Assembly (NCBI GenBank): GCA_019973155.2 | Contig: BPQB01000087.1 | Location: 1-64,000, forward strand | DNA from: Phanerochaete sordida | Taxonomy: Eukaryota > Basidiomycota > Agaricomycetes > Polyporales > Phanerochaetaceae | DNA length: 64,000 nucleotides | Direction: 5' to 3' | In this document: positions 1 through 10,759 of the stretch, piece by piece | Numbering within the stretch: the first letter of the stretch is position 1 | Layout of the letters: every line of letters begins with the position of its first letter | Program-made: the position numbers and the translations under genes | Notes under the pieces: generated by a model | Database searches by the model: none | What the model saw: the letters and a program-made list of their open reading frames with translations, nothing else | What the model was told of the DNA's origin: nothing

Positions 1-992
1 CAAGCGCTAAAGGGCCACCGTGGCGGGGGTCGGCGCTTCCGCCTTTGGCCGCGCTGTCACTCCTACAAAGACGCAGCCCAAAGCGCGCCAGCTCCCACTC
101 CTACTCCTACAGATTTGGTCATACCCCTATCTCTGGCCACTAGTTCCGTGAGCATGTCTGAGGACAAATCATGCAAACTTGTCGCGACGTGGATGAAAAT
201 ATGTCGTCGAGATTTTGCATGCGTTGGTGCGTTCCTTGTGATCGCATTGTCCTTCCTGTACTGACGGGTGCACAGTGGGGATCGCTTTCTTCGTCCTCTA
301 CGTCCTCTTCGGCGTGACGCCAACGATCAGAGCTTTTAACTGGTGCCGCCGCAGGCTCTCTGGTGCCCCGAAAGCTGCTCCCAAAGATGTCGAGGATATA
401 GACTACGGTGCGTCGGCCCACACACGGCCTATTCCGACGGACTGACCGCCGCGCAGAAGCACAGGACCCGCACCCCTCGCCCACGAACCTTCTCAAGCGC
501 TTCATCTCGCGCTACTCGGACGCGCGCACCGCGGTACCGCCGACGACGTACTTCCCCGCGCTCCCGGGCTCGCCCCCGTCTCCGACGGCGGCTTCTGAGG
601 CGCGCCGCCGGTCTGTCCCGTGCGCCACCCCACGCACCACTCCGCTCGAGGGCCCGAGCGAGCACACGCGCCTCGCGCGGTTCGCCTTCCCCGCGGCGCA
701 CCGGGGCTCGCCGCCGATGCCGACGAGTGTCCCGGACCTGTTCGCGCCCGGTGCGCGGGCGTCGCAGGCCTCGGCGGACACCGACCTCGCGACGCTCGAC
801 GAGCTCGTCCTTGGCGCGGACGCGAAGCGGCGGACGTTCGATGGCGATGACTACCTTGGACTCGTCGATGTCGACCTCCCGGACGAGAAGCAGCTCGAGC
901 GCGGGGAGCGCCTCCCGAGCGTCCCGCCGCCTGCCTATCTGGACCTTGACCACCACATGGCGCCGGAGAGGTTTGACTACGAGGATGTCTAA
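1..992 (+). CDS. 3'-partial gene, hypothetical one-pass membrane protein (C-terminal part)
   Basis: Only the 3' end lies in the window; the 5' limit is the window edge. Three exons can be read: up to 226, 276-407 and 457-992, with introns 227-275 and 408-456. Both introns are 49 nt, start GTGCGT and carry a CTGAC branch site. The join gives a hydrophobic segment, GIAFFVLYVLFGVTPTI, followed by a basic RAFNWCRRR stop-transfer stretch. A long Pro/Ser/Arg-rich, probably disordered cytosolic tail follows and ends in DYEDV and TAA at 990-992. I recognise no family; the layout suits the last membrane helix and tail of a fungal transmembrane protein. The GC-rich reading frames seen inside it on the other strand look like shadows. 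Confidence 0.6.
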
Positions 993-1733
993 CTGGGTAT
1001 ATGCGTCGCTTCTTGGGTAATTATGTGTTGCCATTTTGGTATTCTTAGGGCACTGTTGCCATTCTACTCCCACAGTAATCGAACTTGCATCACCGAGCTC
1101 GGGTATCGCAGGGTGTGAGACGCTACTATGCTGATAGCGGTGATTGTATCCTCCCTTGCGATGTACACACGACCATTCCCCTTTATGACTATTGTCTTGC
1201 AACTAATGGTCACAGGTTGCTCTTTATCCGTGTTTATTCAAAGTTAGCCTTCATACAACACGCTATCGACAAGATACCAACCGGTGCGTCCAGCCTCGCC
1301 ACATGCACCTTCGATACTTCCGGCTCAACCAGGCACACTCTGCCAGGGCGCATCATCATCGCTATATTCACCGCACTTCTCGGGCACGGTCGATCGTGCC
1401 GCCTCTGCTGCGAAGGTGAGAACCAACACGCTTCGTCGACTGCCTGGGAGCACGTCTGATTCCTCGAATCTCCCAGAGTCGCCTTCTCCTGGTAGTCGCA
1501 CATAGCCTCGGCCCCCGAGCACTCGGCACACACCTCCTCGTAGGACGCTTCCACGGCACTCGGACCCTGTTACCGGTGGTAGCACGCTGTGTGCACAGGG
1601 TCTGGTGTGGCGCCGCCGTTACCGTGCGAGCGGGTGTGCCGTTACTGCACGGATAGCTTGAGCTACATCACTAACAGGGTTAGAACGCTATGAGAGTGCG
1701 GTATACGGGTTGCCTGGTTTGGACCACGGTCGC
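993..1733. other. intergenic, no gene seen
   Basis: Short open frames occur on both strands, but none has a convincing start, splice pattern or recognisable product. The segment separates the membrane-protein gene from the first P450 gene and probably holds the terminator of the former and the promoter of the latter. Confidence 0.4.
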
Positions 1734-1740
1734 TATAAAA
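1734..1740 (+). promoter_or_regulatory. TATA box of the first P450 gene
   Basis: TATAAAA preceded by CGC lies 61 bases before the ATG at 1801. The second P450 gene has the same element at a similar distance, which supports a functional core promoter. Confidence 0.6.
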
Positions 1741-1800
1741 GGGGCAAACATGTCTCCTTCCCTGATATCTCAACTAGACGTCGCTCGAGAGCCCCTAGCA

Positions 1801-4165
1801 TGAACCCCCTCCTCTATGTCTGCGCGGCGCTTGTTGTGTGGCTCGGCTTCCGCTGGTACCGTTGGGTGACCCGCCTGTCCATTGGATACATTCGCGGGCC
1901 GCCTGTGCGGTCTGCACTACTCGGTGTGTTACCTTTGGGAAGGTGGCGGCGCCTGCTTGTGCTAAGGTGCGCCAGGGAACGTACGCGACCTGTCCTTCCA
2001 GGAGAACGTCGGCGACCTCGACTTCAAGTACGCCGAGGAGTACGGGACGGCATGGCGGATGCAGTACGCGCTAGGGGTGCGTTCCCACCGATTACCCATC
2101 TCGCACACCGACTGAGGGCGTACAGTCGAAGGTGCTGATGATTGCAGACCCGAAGGTCGACTCTGGTTCTCCAGCAGTATGCTCTTCCGCTGACCGCTCC
2201 CTGGCCGCACGCAGGCGATCCAGCACGTCTTTCACAAATCGGGGTATCTGTACCCGAAGACGATCCAGGCACGCGTGAACGCGTACATCGTCGCGGGAAA
2301 GAACATGCTCTGGGCGCCCAGTACGTCCCGCCCGCCGCGCGGGCGCACACCTCGCTCACTTCGGACACCAGCGGGCGAGTGCCACAGCAGGCACAAGAAG
2401 GTCATCGCGCCGGCCTTCACCGCGCCGCAGCTGCGCTCCTATCTGCCGTTCTTCCGCAAGGCGTCGGGCAAGGTTTGTTGGCGCATGTGAGCACGGACGA
2501 ACGTGGCTGAGGACAAGCTTAGGTGTGCCAGCTGTGGAAGGACCAGATCCTCGCGCATGCGCCCGGCGGCGCCACTATCCAGGTGAACCGGTGGATGGCG
2601 CGTGCGGCGCTCGACATCATCGGCGAGAGTAAGCCCTCCGCCACCTCCCCCGCTGCCACACACTGACCTCCCTCGCAGCGGCGTTCGACTTCGACTTCGG
2701 CGCGCTCGAGAACTCGGAGAACGAGCTGAGCAAAGTCTACCACAACATGTTGTACGCCCCTCCCTCCTCCTCCTCCTCCTCAGCCTTCACACTAAGCGGC
2801 GCAGCGTTGACTCCGCGCTGCACCCGCCGCCCGCGAGCGCGCTCTTCCAGGCGCTCTTCGACTACCTCCCGTGGCGCGTCCTCGAGCACGTGCGCCGCCT
2901 CCCGCTGCGCGACGTCGCGCGCCTGCAGCGCACCGTGCGCGTCTTCGACCGCTACGCAGCGCGGCTCCTCGCGCACAAGGCCGCGCACGCGGACACGCAC
3001 GCGCGCGATGCGATGAGCATCTTCGGTGCGCCCCGTTCTCCATCCCCATCCCCCTGTTCTGGCGGGCGGTGTGACTGACGCACCGGCCAGTGCGCGCGAA
3101 CGCGTCCGCGGACCCCCGCACGCGCCTCAGCGACGAGGAGATGGTCGCACAGATGTGCGCGCTCACGTTCGCGGGCCACGAAACGACGGCGAACACCACG
3201 ACGTGGCTCCTCTGGGAGCTCGCGCGGCACCCGCAGGCGCAGGTGCGGCTGCGCGCCGAGGTGTGTGCGAAGCGTGTGGAGGTGAACGCCCGCGGGGTCG
3301 CGGATTTCGGCGCGGAGGATCTCGACGGGATGGGGTTTCTACAGGCGGTCATCAAGGTGCGTCGTAGTGTAAATTATTGTGCGCTGGTTGTTGATGCTGC
3401 GGCTGAGGGCAGGAAACGCTACGGTACCACTGCATCGTGTACCACCTGAACCGAGTCGCGTCTGAAGACGATGTGATACCGCTGGCGTATCCTATAACCA
3501 CTGATACAGGCGACATTATCTCAGAAATCCCGGTTGCTGCAGGCCAAGTCGTGATGCCGAATATCGCGGTTTATAACCGGTTCGTACCCTCGGAATAAAG
3601 TGGAATAGGTCGACTCAACTGTGAGCCTGCAGCTTGCCAGAAGTATGGGGTGCGGACGCCGACGAGTGGAATCCTATGCGCTTTATCGATGGCAAAGTAA
3701 ACCCCCAGGTTCAAGTGGGCATGTATGCTAATCTGTAGGTCATTGCTTCGGAATGATATTACCACGCTGAATCTGCTTTTTCCATAGGTTCACCTTCTGT
3801 GAGTCGCTGTTTCTTATGCGTTCAGATTCTTGGCCGATAATCTGGGCCAGCTGGCGGCGTGCGAGGTTGCATAGGGTACGTGCGTCGCTATATCCACCGT
3901 ATTTCATGTACTGACCAGATGCCTGATCAGATGGCGTTTTGCGTGAGTGAACCTTCGCCTCGCATGCACATATTCTGACGAATTTGCGTTCTACAGCCTC
4001 ATGGAAATGCAGGCCATCATCACAGACCTGGTCGAGAATTTCCAGTTCAGTATCCCAGAGGACAAGCCAGAGATCATCCGCGTCCCTGCAAATCTCATGG
4101 CGCCGATGATCAAAGGCAGGCTGGACGAGGGCGCGCAGATGCCACTCTATGTTGTCGCACTATGA
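1801..4165 (+). CDS. cytochrome P450 monooxygenase (tandem copy 1)
   Basis: Haem-thiolate monooxygenase, roughly 540 residues after splicing, anchored in the ER by an N-terminal hydrophobic helix (MNPLLYVCAALVVWLGFRWY) and followed by the RGPP hinge. Landmarks: GECHSRHKK (C-helix region), I-helix AGHETT at 3171-3188, K-helix ETLR at 3413-3424, LPEVWG(A)DADEWNP meander, and haem loop FTFSGGVRGCIG carrying the Cys ligand. About 13 introns are needed. The haem loop is spread over exons of 11 nt (3788-3798), 25 nt (3851-3875) and 12 nt (3931-3942), exactly as in the next gene. Every exon can be joined without a frameshift, so the gene looks intact. The CYP family was not assigned and the substrate is unknown. 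It stands head-to-tail with its paralog at 5175 and beside an aldo/keto reductase. Confidence 0.85.
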
Positions 4166-5116
4166 AAAGAACAATATTGAAATATACTCATCGACGACTT
4201 TTCCTTTCGTACCTCATTATTTTCGGCCATGCGTGTCGGCCGGGCTCCGCGACGGAGGCCGACAAGGAGGCCGAGTCCTCGTTCGGCGGCGTTTGACAAT
4301 GACATAATCTGCGCCACCATGCTGATGTCGGTGATGGCATCACTCGCGGGCGGCGTAGGCCGTCCCGCTCTATGTTCGTCTTCGTTTTCTTCGGCCCCTG
4401 GTAACCGCAATGTAAGCTTGCGAAGCTGGGCCCAATGGCAAAGCCGCTTACAATTATATATTGTGTAAGTAGCTATCTATCTTGCCGTAATTCAAGACAA
4501 GCTCGTGGCGAAATGGATAACAGGTCCAACCGCAAGTACCAGCGGGGCGCAGGGTACGGCAAAAGAAAAGGATGGGCTATGTGAAATCCGTATACACTAG
4601 TACGTGCATGACCGCCAACGTCAGCGTTTCAGGCTCATAAACTAGTAGACCTGGTCATAGACCCTATGTCCCGTTCGGCGAAGTACTTCGCGGTGGTGAA
4701 ATACACGTCGGCAAGGACTCGTGTAGATCAGCGAAATGCCATATCCGTCACGGAGGTGTACTCGACTCCCGTTTATCGAGTACGTCAATGTACTCTTCCG
4801 GCGCAGTCGAAGCCAGGTACGAAATTCAAGCGCTGCTTCCCGTCGGCCATGATCTTCTGACCGTACCGTTCTCCTCGTGTTCTATCTCCGACAGACCTGC
4901 GGATCGGTACCTGTCCCTGCCAGAATTCACACGACGCGATAGCGGCTTGGTCAAACGGACTTCCTCGCCGGATGAGAGCTCTGAGTGACCGTCCCGTTTA
5001 ACCTACACGGCCATACAAGGGAAGATCATAAGCAGCGCTCACGTACAAGAAGATGCTTCACGCGAACGCGTATGACGCCTCTGCTACCGAGCCGTCTTCC
5101 TCTCCTAGGCAGTGCA
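4166..5116. other. intergenic between the two P450 genes, no gene seen
   Basis: Small frames at 4229-4468 and 4666-4988 have no recognisable product and no splice support. The stretch is AT-richer than the flanking genes and must hold the copy 1 terminator and copy 2 promoter. Confidence 0.4.
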
Positions 5117-5123
5117 TATAAAA
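5117..5123 (+). promoter_or_regulatory. TATA box of the second P450 gene
   Basis: TATAAAA lies 58 bases upstream of the ATG at 5175, matching the spacing in front of the first P450 copy. Confidence 0.6.
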
Positions 5124-5174
5124 CATAAGCCTTGCGTGCGATGCATGGAGCAGCGCAGCTAGCCACACTGCACT

Positions 5175-7567
5175 ATGGCCGTTCTTTCTTACGCTACTAC
5201 CTCTGCGACCTCGCATTCGTCCATTTTGCTGGTCCTTTGCGGATCCTGTGCTGCAGCTCTGCTGCTACTGTGGTACAAATCCCGCCAGCGACATTCCATC
5301 GCGCAAGTTCGAGGTCCTCCCGTCAAGAATGCAATTATGGGTACGCATGTCATCCGTCCTAGCTCCCCTCAGCCCTGACATACTAACAGGTAATATCCGC
5401 GACCTCTCCTACCAGGAGAGTGTTGGCGACCTGGACTTCGAGTACTTGAAGGAGTATGGCACGGCATGGCGCATGCAGAGCACGCTCGGGGTGAGTTTAT
5501 CCCTTCAACGATGAATTCTCACCTCTTACACAACGTCCTGCAGAAACCTATCCTCGTGCTTTCCGACCCAAAGGTAAGGGCTATGCTTCTGGTCGAGTCG
5601 CTCAGTGATTGATTTTCCTAGGGCTTGCAACATGTCCTCCACAAGTCTGGTTACTTGTACCCCAAGACCACGCAGTCACGCATCCAGACCTTGGTCGTGA
5701 CCGGCAGAAGTATCCTGTGGGCTCCTCGTAAGTGGCCGCTCTCTTGCGTAGATGTTTCAGCTGATAGGGTGATGAGACGGCGACACGCATTCCAGACACC
5801 GTAAGATCATGAACCCGGCGTTCAGCGCGCCCCAGCTGCGGTCCTTCTTACCACTTTTCCGCAAGAGCTCTGGCAAGGTCAGTGGTTTTATTACGGACGC
5901 CCCAAACACACGCTAACGACCCGGCAGCTCTGTCAGCTGTGGAAAGATCAGGTCCACGCCACTGAAGGTACCACCATCCTGATCAACAACTGGCTCGCCA
6001 GGACCACTCTAGACGTCGTCGGCGAAGGTATTCCAGGTTCTACTTAGCCAACGGCGGTACCGTCTCTGACCCCCTCTCCCAGCCGCCTTCGACTACGACT
6101 TCGGCGCGCTCGACAACAAGGACGACGAGCTGAGCAAGGCCTACGAGAACATGTTGTGCGTCGTCCGTCCCTGCCCGCCCCCCCCCCCCCCCCCCGCGCC
6201 CCGCTGAACGCCTCGCAGCACGGACGCGACGCTGTACCCGTCGGCGTGGAACGCCGTCTTCCAGGCGTTCTGGGACTACCTGCCCGAGCGCGTGCTCGAG
6301 CAGGTGCGCCACATCCCGACGCGCGAGTACGCGCGCACGCAGGGTGTGCTGCGCGTCTTCGCGAAGTACTCGCGCCGCCTCATCGCGCAGAAGAACGCCG
6401 CGCTCGCGAGCGACCGCAGCAGCCGCGACGTGCTCAGCATCCTCGGTGCGCCGCGCCCCCCGTGCTCCCTGTGGCGAGCAGAGGCTGACCGCCGGAGCCA
6501 GTGCGCGCGAACGCGAGCGAGGACGCGAAGAGCCGGCTCAGCGACGAGGAGATGGTCTCGCAGATGGGCGCGCTCACGCTCGCGGGCCACGAGACGACGG
6601 CGAACACGATCACGTGGATGCTCTACGAGCTCGCGCGGCACCCGGAGTACCAGGGCCGGATGCACGCCGAGATCGTCGCGAAGCGCGCCGAGGTCGCCGC
6701 GCGGGGCGACGCGGACTTCAGCATGGAGGACCTCGAGGCGCTGGAGCACCTGCAGGCTGCGATCAAGGTCCGTGATTCTCACATTCTGTAGGTCGAGAAT
6801 TCATAGGTGTTCGTAGGAGACGCTCCGCTACCATCCCATCGCGTACCTCCTGAACCGCATGGCATCCGAGGACGACACTATCCCTCTCGCCTACCCCATC
6901 CGGTCGACCAAGGGCGAGCTGCTGTCGGAGATCCCCATCACGAAGGGCCAGGCCATCGCCGTGAACATCGCGGCCTACAACCGGTGTGTCGCGCTATCCT
7001 TGCACTGCGCGCGACGCTGAGCCTCGACAGCTTGCCCGAGGTATGGGGCCAGGACGCGCATGTGTGGAATCCGATGCGCTTCATCGAGGGCAAGGCCGAT
7101 CCGCAGATCCGGGTCGGGATGTTCGGAAATTTGTGAGCATTTTCCGCGTGTCTTTTTGACGAAAGGCTGATTCTGTTGCTCCAGGATGTCGTTCTGTGAG
7201 CGATCCCTCTCTGTTTTCTGACCGCATGAGCTGAGCGCCATTAAATTCAGCGGCTGGTGTGCGGGGCTGTATTGGGTGCGCCGCTCGAACTCGAGCAACA
7301 GCGATCAGATGCTAACATTTGCTCTCACTTTCAGCTGGCGCTTCTCGTACGTCCTGCGTCCCATCCCAGGTGCCCGGCCGCTGACGCTCAATTCGCAGCA
7401 TTATCGAGATGCAGGCCATCGTCACGGACCTCGTCGAGAACTTCCGCTTCACCCTCCCGAAGGACATGCCCGAGATCATTCGCGTGCCCGCCGCGGTCAT
7501 GGTCCCGATGATCAAAGGCAAGCAGGGCGAGGGGTGCAAGCTGCCGCTGCATGTCACTCCTTACTGA
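5175..7567 (+). CDS. cytochrome P450 monooxygenase (tandem copy 2)
   Basis: Paralog of the preceding P450 with the same exon plan. An N-terminal signal anchor (hydrophobic run ending LLLLWYKSRQR) leads into the RGPP hinge. Then come NIRDLSYQESVGDLDF, C-helix GDTHSRHRK, I-helix AGHETT at 6592-6609, K-helix ETLR at 6817-6828, and LPEVWGQDAHVWNPMRF. The haem loop MSFSAGVRGCIGWRF is assembled from exons of 11 nt (7185-7195), 25 nt (7251-7275) and 12 nt (7335-7346). The last exon starts at 7399 and ends in TGA at 7565-7567. One intron contains an unbroken run of 19 C (6178-6196) where copy 1 has a TCC repeat. The product should be an ER-bound monooxygenase; its substrate is not inferable. Its 3' end converges on the aldo/keto reductase 160 bases away. 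Confidence 0.87.
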
Positions 7568-7726
7568 GCCACTCCATGTGGGCGCATGCGACGGGCGAGC
7601 AGTAAACCAGAGTCGAACATCGGGCTTCTTCTGCTTCATTCAGATGATCCTACCAACGGATGTGCATTCCATAGAGCTGATTGAAAACAAAATATTCCGC
7701 CGTGCACACGAGCTTGCGGGTAACGA

Positions 7727-9446
7727 TCACCAATGGCCGAATACAGCAGTCGGCTGGTACGCCTCCTCGAGGGACTTGATCTCATCTTCGGTCAGCTTAA
7801 TCTCTAGCGCGTCTGTGCAGTGAAACTGTCAGCGGGCCGCACGTTAGTACGATGCCAGGGACATACCGATGGCCTCCTGCAGGTTCTCGAGCTTGGTGCT
7901 GCCGACGATGGGAGCCGTGACGTGCTCCTTCGAGAGGGACCACGCAAGCGCGACCTGGGCCATCGAGATGCCCTTCTTCTTCGCGAGTTGCTCGACGCTA
8001 TAGACGATACTGAGTATATGCTGACCAAATTGCGGGATGCGCGACCTACCGTGAGACGATTTCTTGGGTGCCAGCCCCGACGTAGCCATGGGCCCACCTA
8101 GCGGGGACGGGTGTCGGCATACGCTGCGAGAATGTGCAAATACACACGTACGGGTCGAACTGCGAGCGCTCAGTATTGCTGCCCGAGGACTCCTTCCAGG
8201 GACGCGTCAGGACGCCGCGAGCGAGGGGAGACCACGGGATGCAGCCGGTGCCGAACGTCTGGCACGGTCGGGTCAACGAGGGGTACGGCTTTCTGGGGAG
8301 GGTCCTGGCGGCGCACCTTGAGGGTAGGAATCATCTCGCGCTCCTCCTCGCGATAGACGAGGTTGTAGTGGTTCTGCATGGAGATGAACGGGGTAAGCTT
8401 GTTCGTGATGGCGTAGTCTGGGCATTCTCTCGGTTAGGATGGACGATGAGGTGCCGAGAGCAGGTGGACGTACTCTGCATCGCATGAACTATCCAGGACC
8501 GAGGACGATGAGAGGCAATCCCAGTAACTGAAGGGTTGGCTCACATTGGTACGCATAGCACGAGCTCATGCCAATGTAGCGGACCCATCCAGCCTGGACG
8601 ACGTCGTGGAGCGCTTGCATCGTTTCAGCGATGGGCGTATTCGCATCGAATCTGTGGCCTATGGAGCAGCTAAGTGCTGGTCGACTAACCGAACGGACAG
8701 CGCACTCACATTGTAGCACATCGATGTACTCCAGCTGCAGCCGTTTCAGGCAAGCCTTGACGCCGTCGAAGATGTGCTGTAGCACGGCATAAGTCCGCGA
8801 CGTTTCACTTGATGCTGAATGCTCAGGACCGTACCTTACGGCTGAGACCGTACTGGTTGATTACACCAAACTCCTCTGGCGACTTCCCTGTGTAGGTGAT
8901 GTCGATATCGCGTTTGGGGTTCACGGGCGACCAGATCTGCACAGCCAGCCATGAATTCCGAGCAGAGGTCTGGATGTAGAGTGTGCTGACCTTGGTCATG
9001 ATGACCAGCTCTTCGCGAGGTAGGCTCAACTTCTTGATAGCATTACCAAGGATAATTTCGGAGTAGCCGTTGGAGTAGATCTGAGGATATAATTACTGAG
9101 TGTGACGGGGCATGATGAACGAGGACTTACATCGGCAGTATCGAAGGTGGTGATACCGTGCTCGTATCTGGATAGCAATTGAGATGTCAGTGGACATCGT
9201 CTCTTAGACAATGATCGAAACGTACGCATATTTTATATGTTCGAGCGCCTCTTCCTCGCCGAGAGCCCACGGCTGCCCCCAGCTTCGGTTGCCGTACTGC
9301 ATCGTTCCCATGATGATTTTCGAGACCTTCAGGCCTGAATTACCCAGGCGGACTGTAGAAAGCCACAGAACGTCATTGATGGATGTGTCGAGAGTAAGCT
9401 GGAGCAACGTACCGTACTGCATCTTCTTCTGAGGCGTAGCAGCCAT
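7727..9446 (-). CDS. aldo/keto reductase (NADPH-dependent oxidoreductase)
   Basis: Cytosolic TIM-barrel reductase of carbonyl substrates. The spliced protein starts [24 protein letters not shown], typical of the family. It carries the catalytic residues in order: Asp in GITTFDTAD, Tyr in IYSNGYSE, Lys in VIMTK and His in VLQCHRF. Further family landmarks are [35 protein letters not shown] and the coenzyme loop [12 protein letters not shown]. It ends TAVFGHW before TGA (complement of 7727-7729). Several short introns are required; one after VIMTK is 54 nt and stop-free, so read-through would also be open. An in-frame Met 27 bases upstream (at 9473) is an alternative start. It converges on the second P450 gene and may act with the P450s on a shared substrate, which is inference from proximity only. 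Confidence 0.87.
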
Positions 9447-10759
9447 CTCGACAGTGTACGGGAAAGGCCGCAACGGTGAGGGGTGAACAAGCGTCCCACG
9501 TCAGCCTTATATCCCCCATGACTGACACTACCCGGTAGGCCGGTAGAACATTGTCACTGGGAGCGATGGCCTGCATTTGCTCAAAGTTTTGTGATCAACG
9601 GGGAAGGGGCATAGCCGACACCGACGCCTGAGCTACATGGCCGCCTGGACACCGCTGTGTGTAAGCTGGAGAGGTGCCGTGGGGTGACGCGTCGTCGTGC
9701 CGGCGTGCCTGATGCTGCTGGCTGAAATAGCTGGACATGATCAGCACGAGATTGAGCTTTTTGAGCTCTGTGACAGGGCGCGCGGTGGCGGGCGGCGTCG
9801 CTTCGGGGATCGGCCGAGGACACATCTATTCGTCGAACGCAATGCAAACGCTAGGAGTTTGCAGCATACTCCCGCACGACTTGGCGTAGGCACAAAGATG
9901 AGGTACAGGGCTCATGCCAGCGGCCTGTCCCAAGCCTGTCCTCGTCCTTAGTGCCCAGCGCCGCCAAGTATGCCAGTCGGTATGTCTGCTCAGATTAGTT
10001 GAGGGCCAACTCACGTCTCTGCGGAGGAACATACCTTGCGAGCGACCGTGAAAATTTCTATATCCCCCTGTGCCCGTCTGGATGTCGCTGAATATGGATT
10101 TTACCGGAATTTACGAAGGTTTCTTTTCCGCAATACGATAGCGCGCACTGGCAGAGCGACCTCAGCCCCAAGTCGGCGGCATGCCAAGACAATCCGCATG
10201 TCAATGCCTCGTGTCTTGTATTCAGAGCAGTCAGCCAGAGAGTACCCAGTGCCTTCGTACAGCGTTGGTGGGCTCGGAAATCTAGCCTTGTGCTACCGAA
10301 ATGCGGCCTCGAATAGCGATGTTAATTACTGTACTTAGTGATGAAGGTGTTAATAGTGGGACACAGATTAAAAGCGTAACACATACCGACCAAGGTCTCG
10401 TGGAAGTAGAAGTTCCATGCTTTGAGGGTGAACACCCTGCACTCCACCTCGTCGTGAGCCAAGGTCAAGCCAAGAGCGCCTACAAAGCTTACCTTTGTTC
10501 AAACTCAGCTGATAGATCTGAAAAGAAATAAGGCGCAGAGTAAGACACATAAGGCGCCTCGAGTAAGCTCAATCCTTATCTCCCATACAAAGTGTTCTTA
10601 CTGGGCGACACGTCCACGACGCGTTGATTAGTGTGGCACTGTTTGTGTCTGTCAGCGCGTTATTTGTTCTGACGCTGAGCGAGGTCGCCACGGCCACCTC
10701 GCTTGCTGCTTGTTCTCCTCGTCATCACGCTTCCGCCGTTCTGCTCTGCCTTGCCTGTC
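9447..10759. other. intergenic, no convincing gene
   Basis: Divergent promoter region between the reductase (-) and the Rif1-like gene (+). Frames at 9581-10032 (-) and 10301-10531 (+) are open but short, show no family motif and cannot be joined sensibly. A small unrecognised gene cannot be excluded. Confidence 0.35.

Noticed and set aside
9581..10032. Possible small gene on the minus strand (frames at 9581-9847 and 9826-10032)
   Set aside because: The frames do not join through credible splice sites and show no motif.
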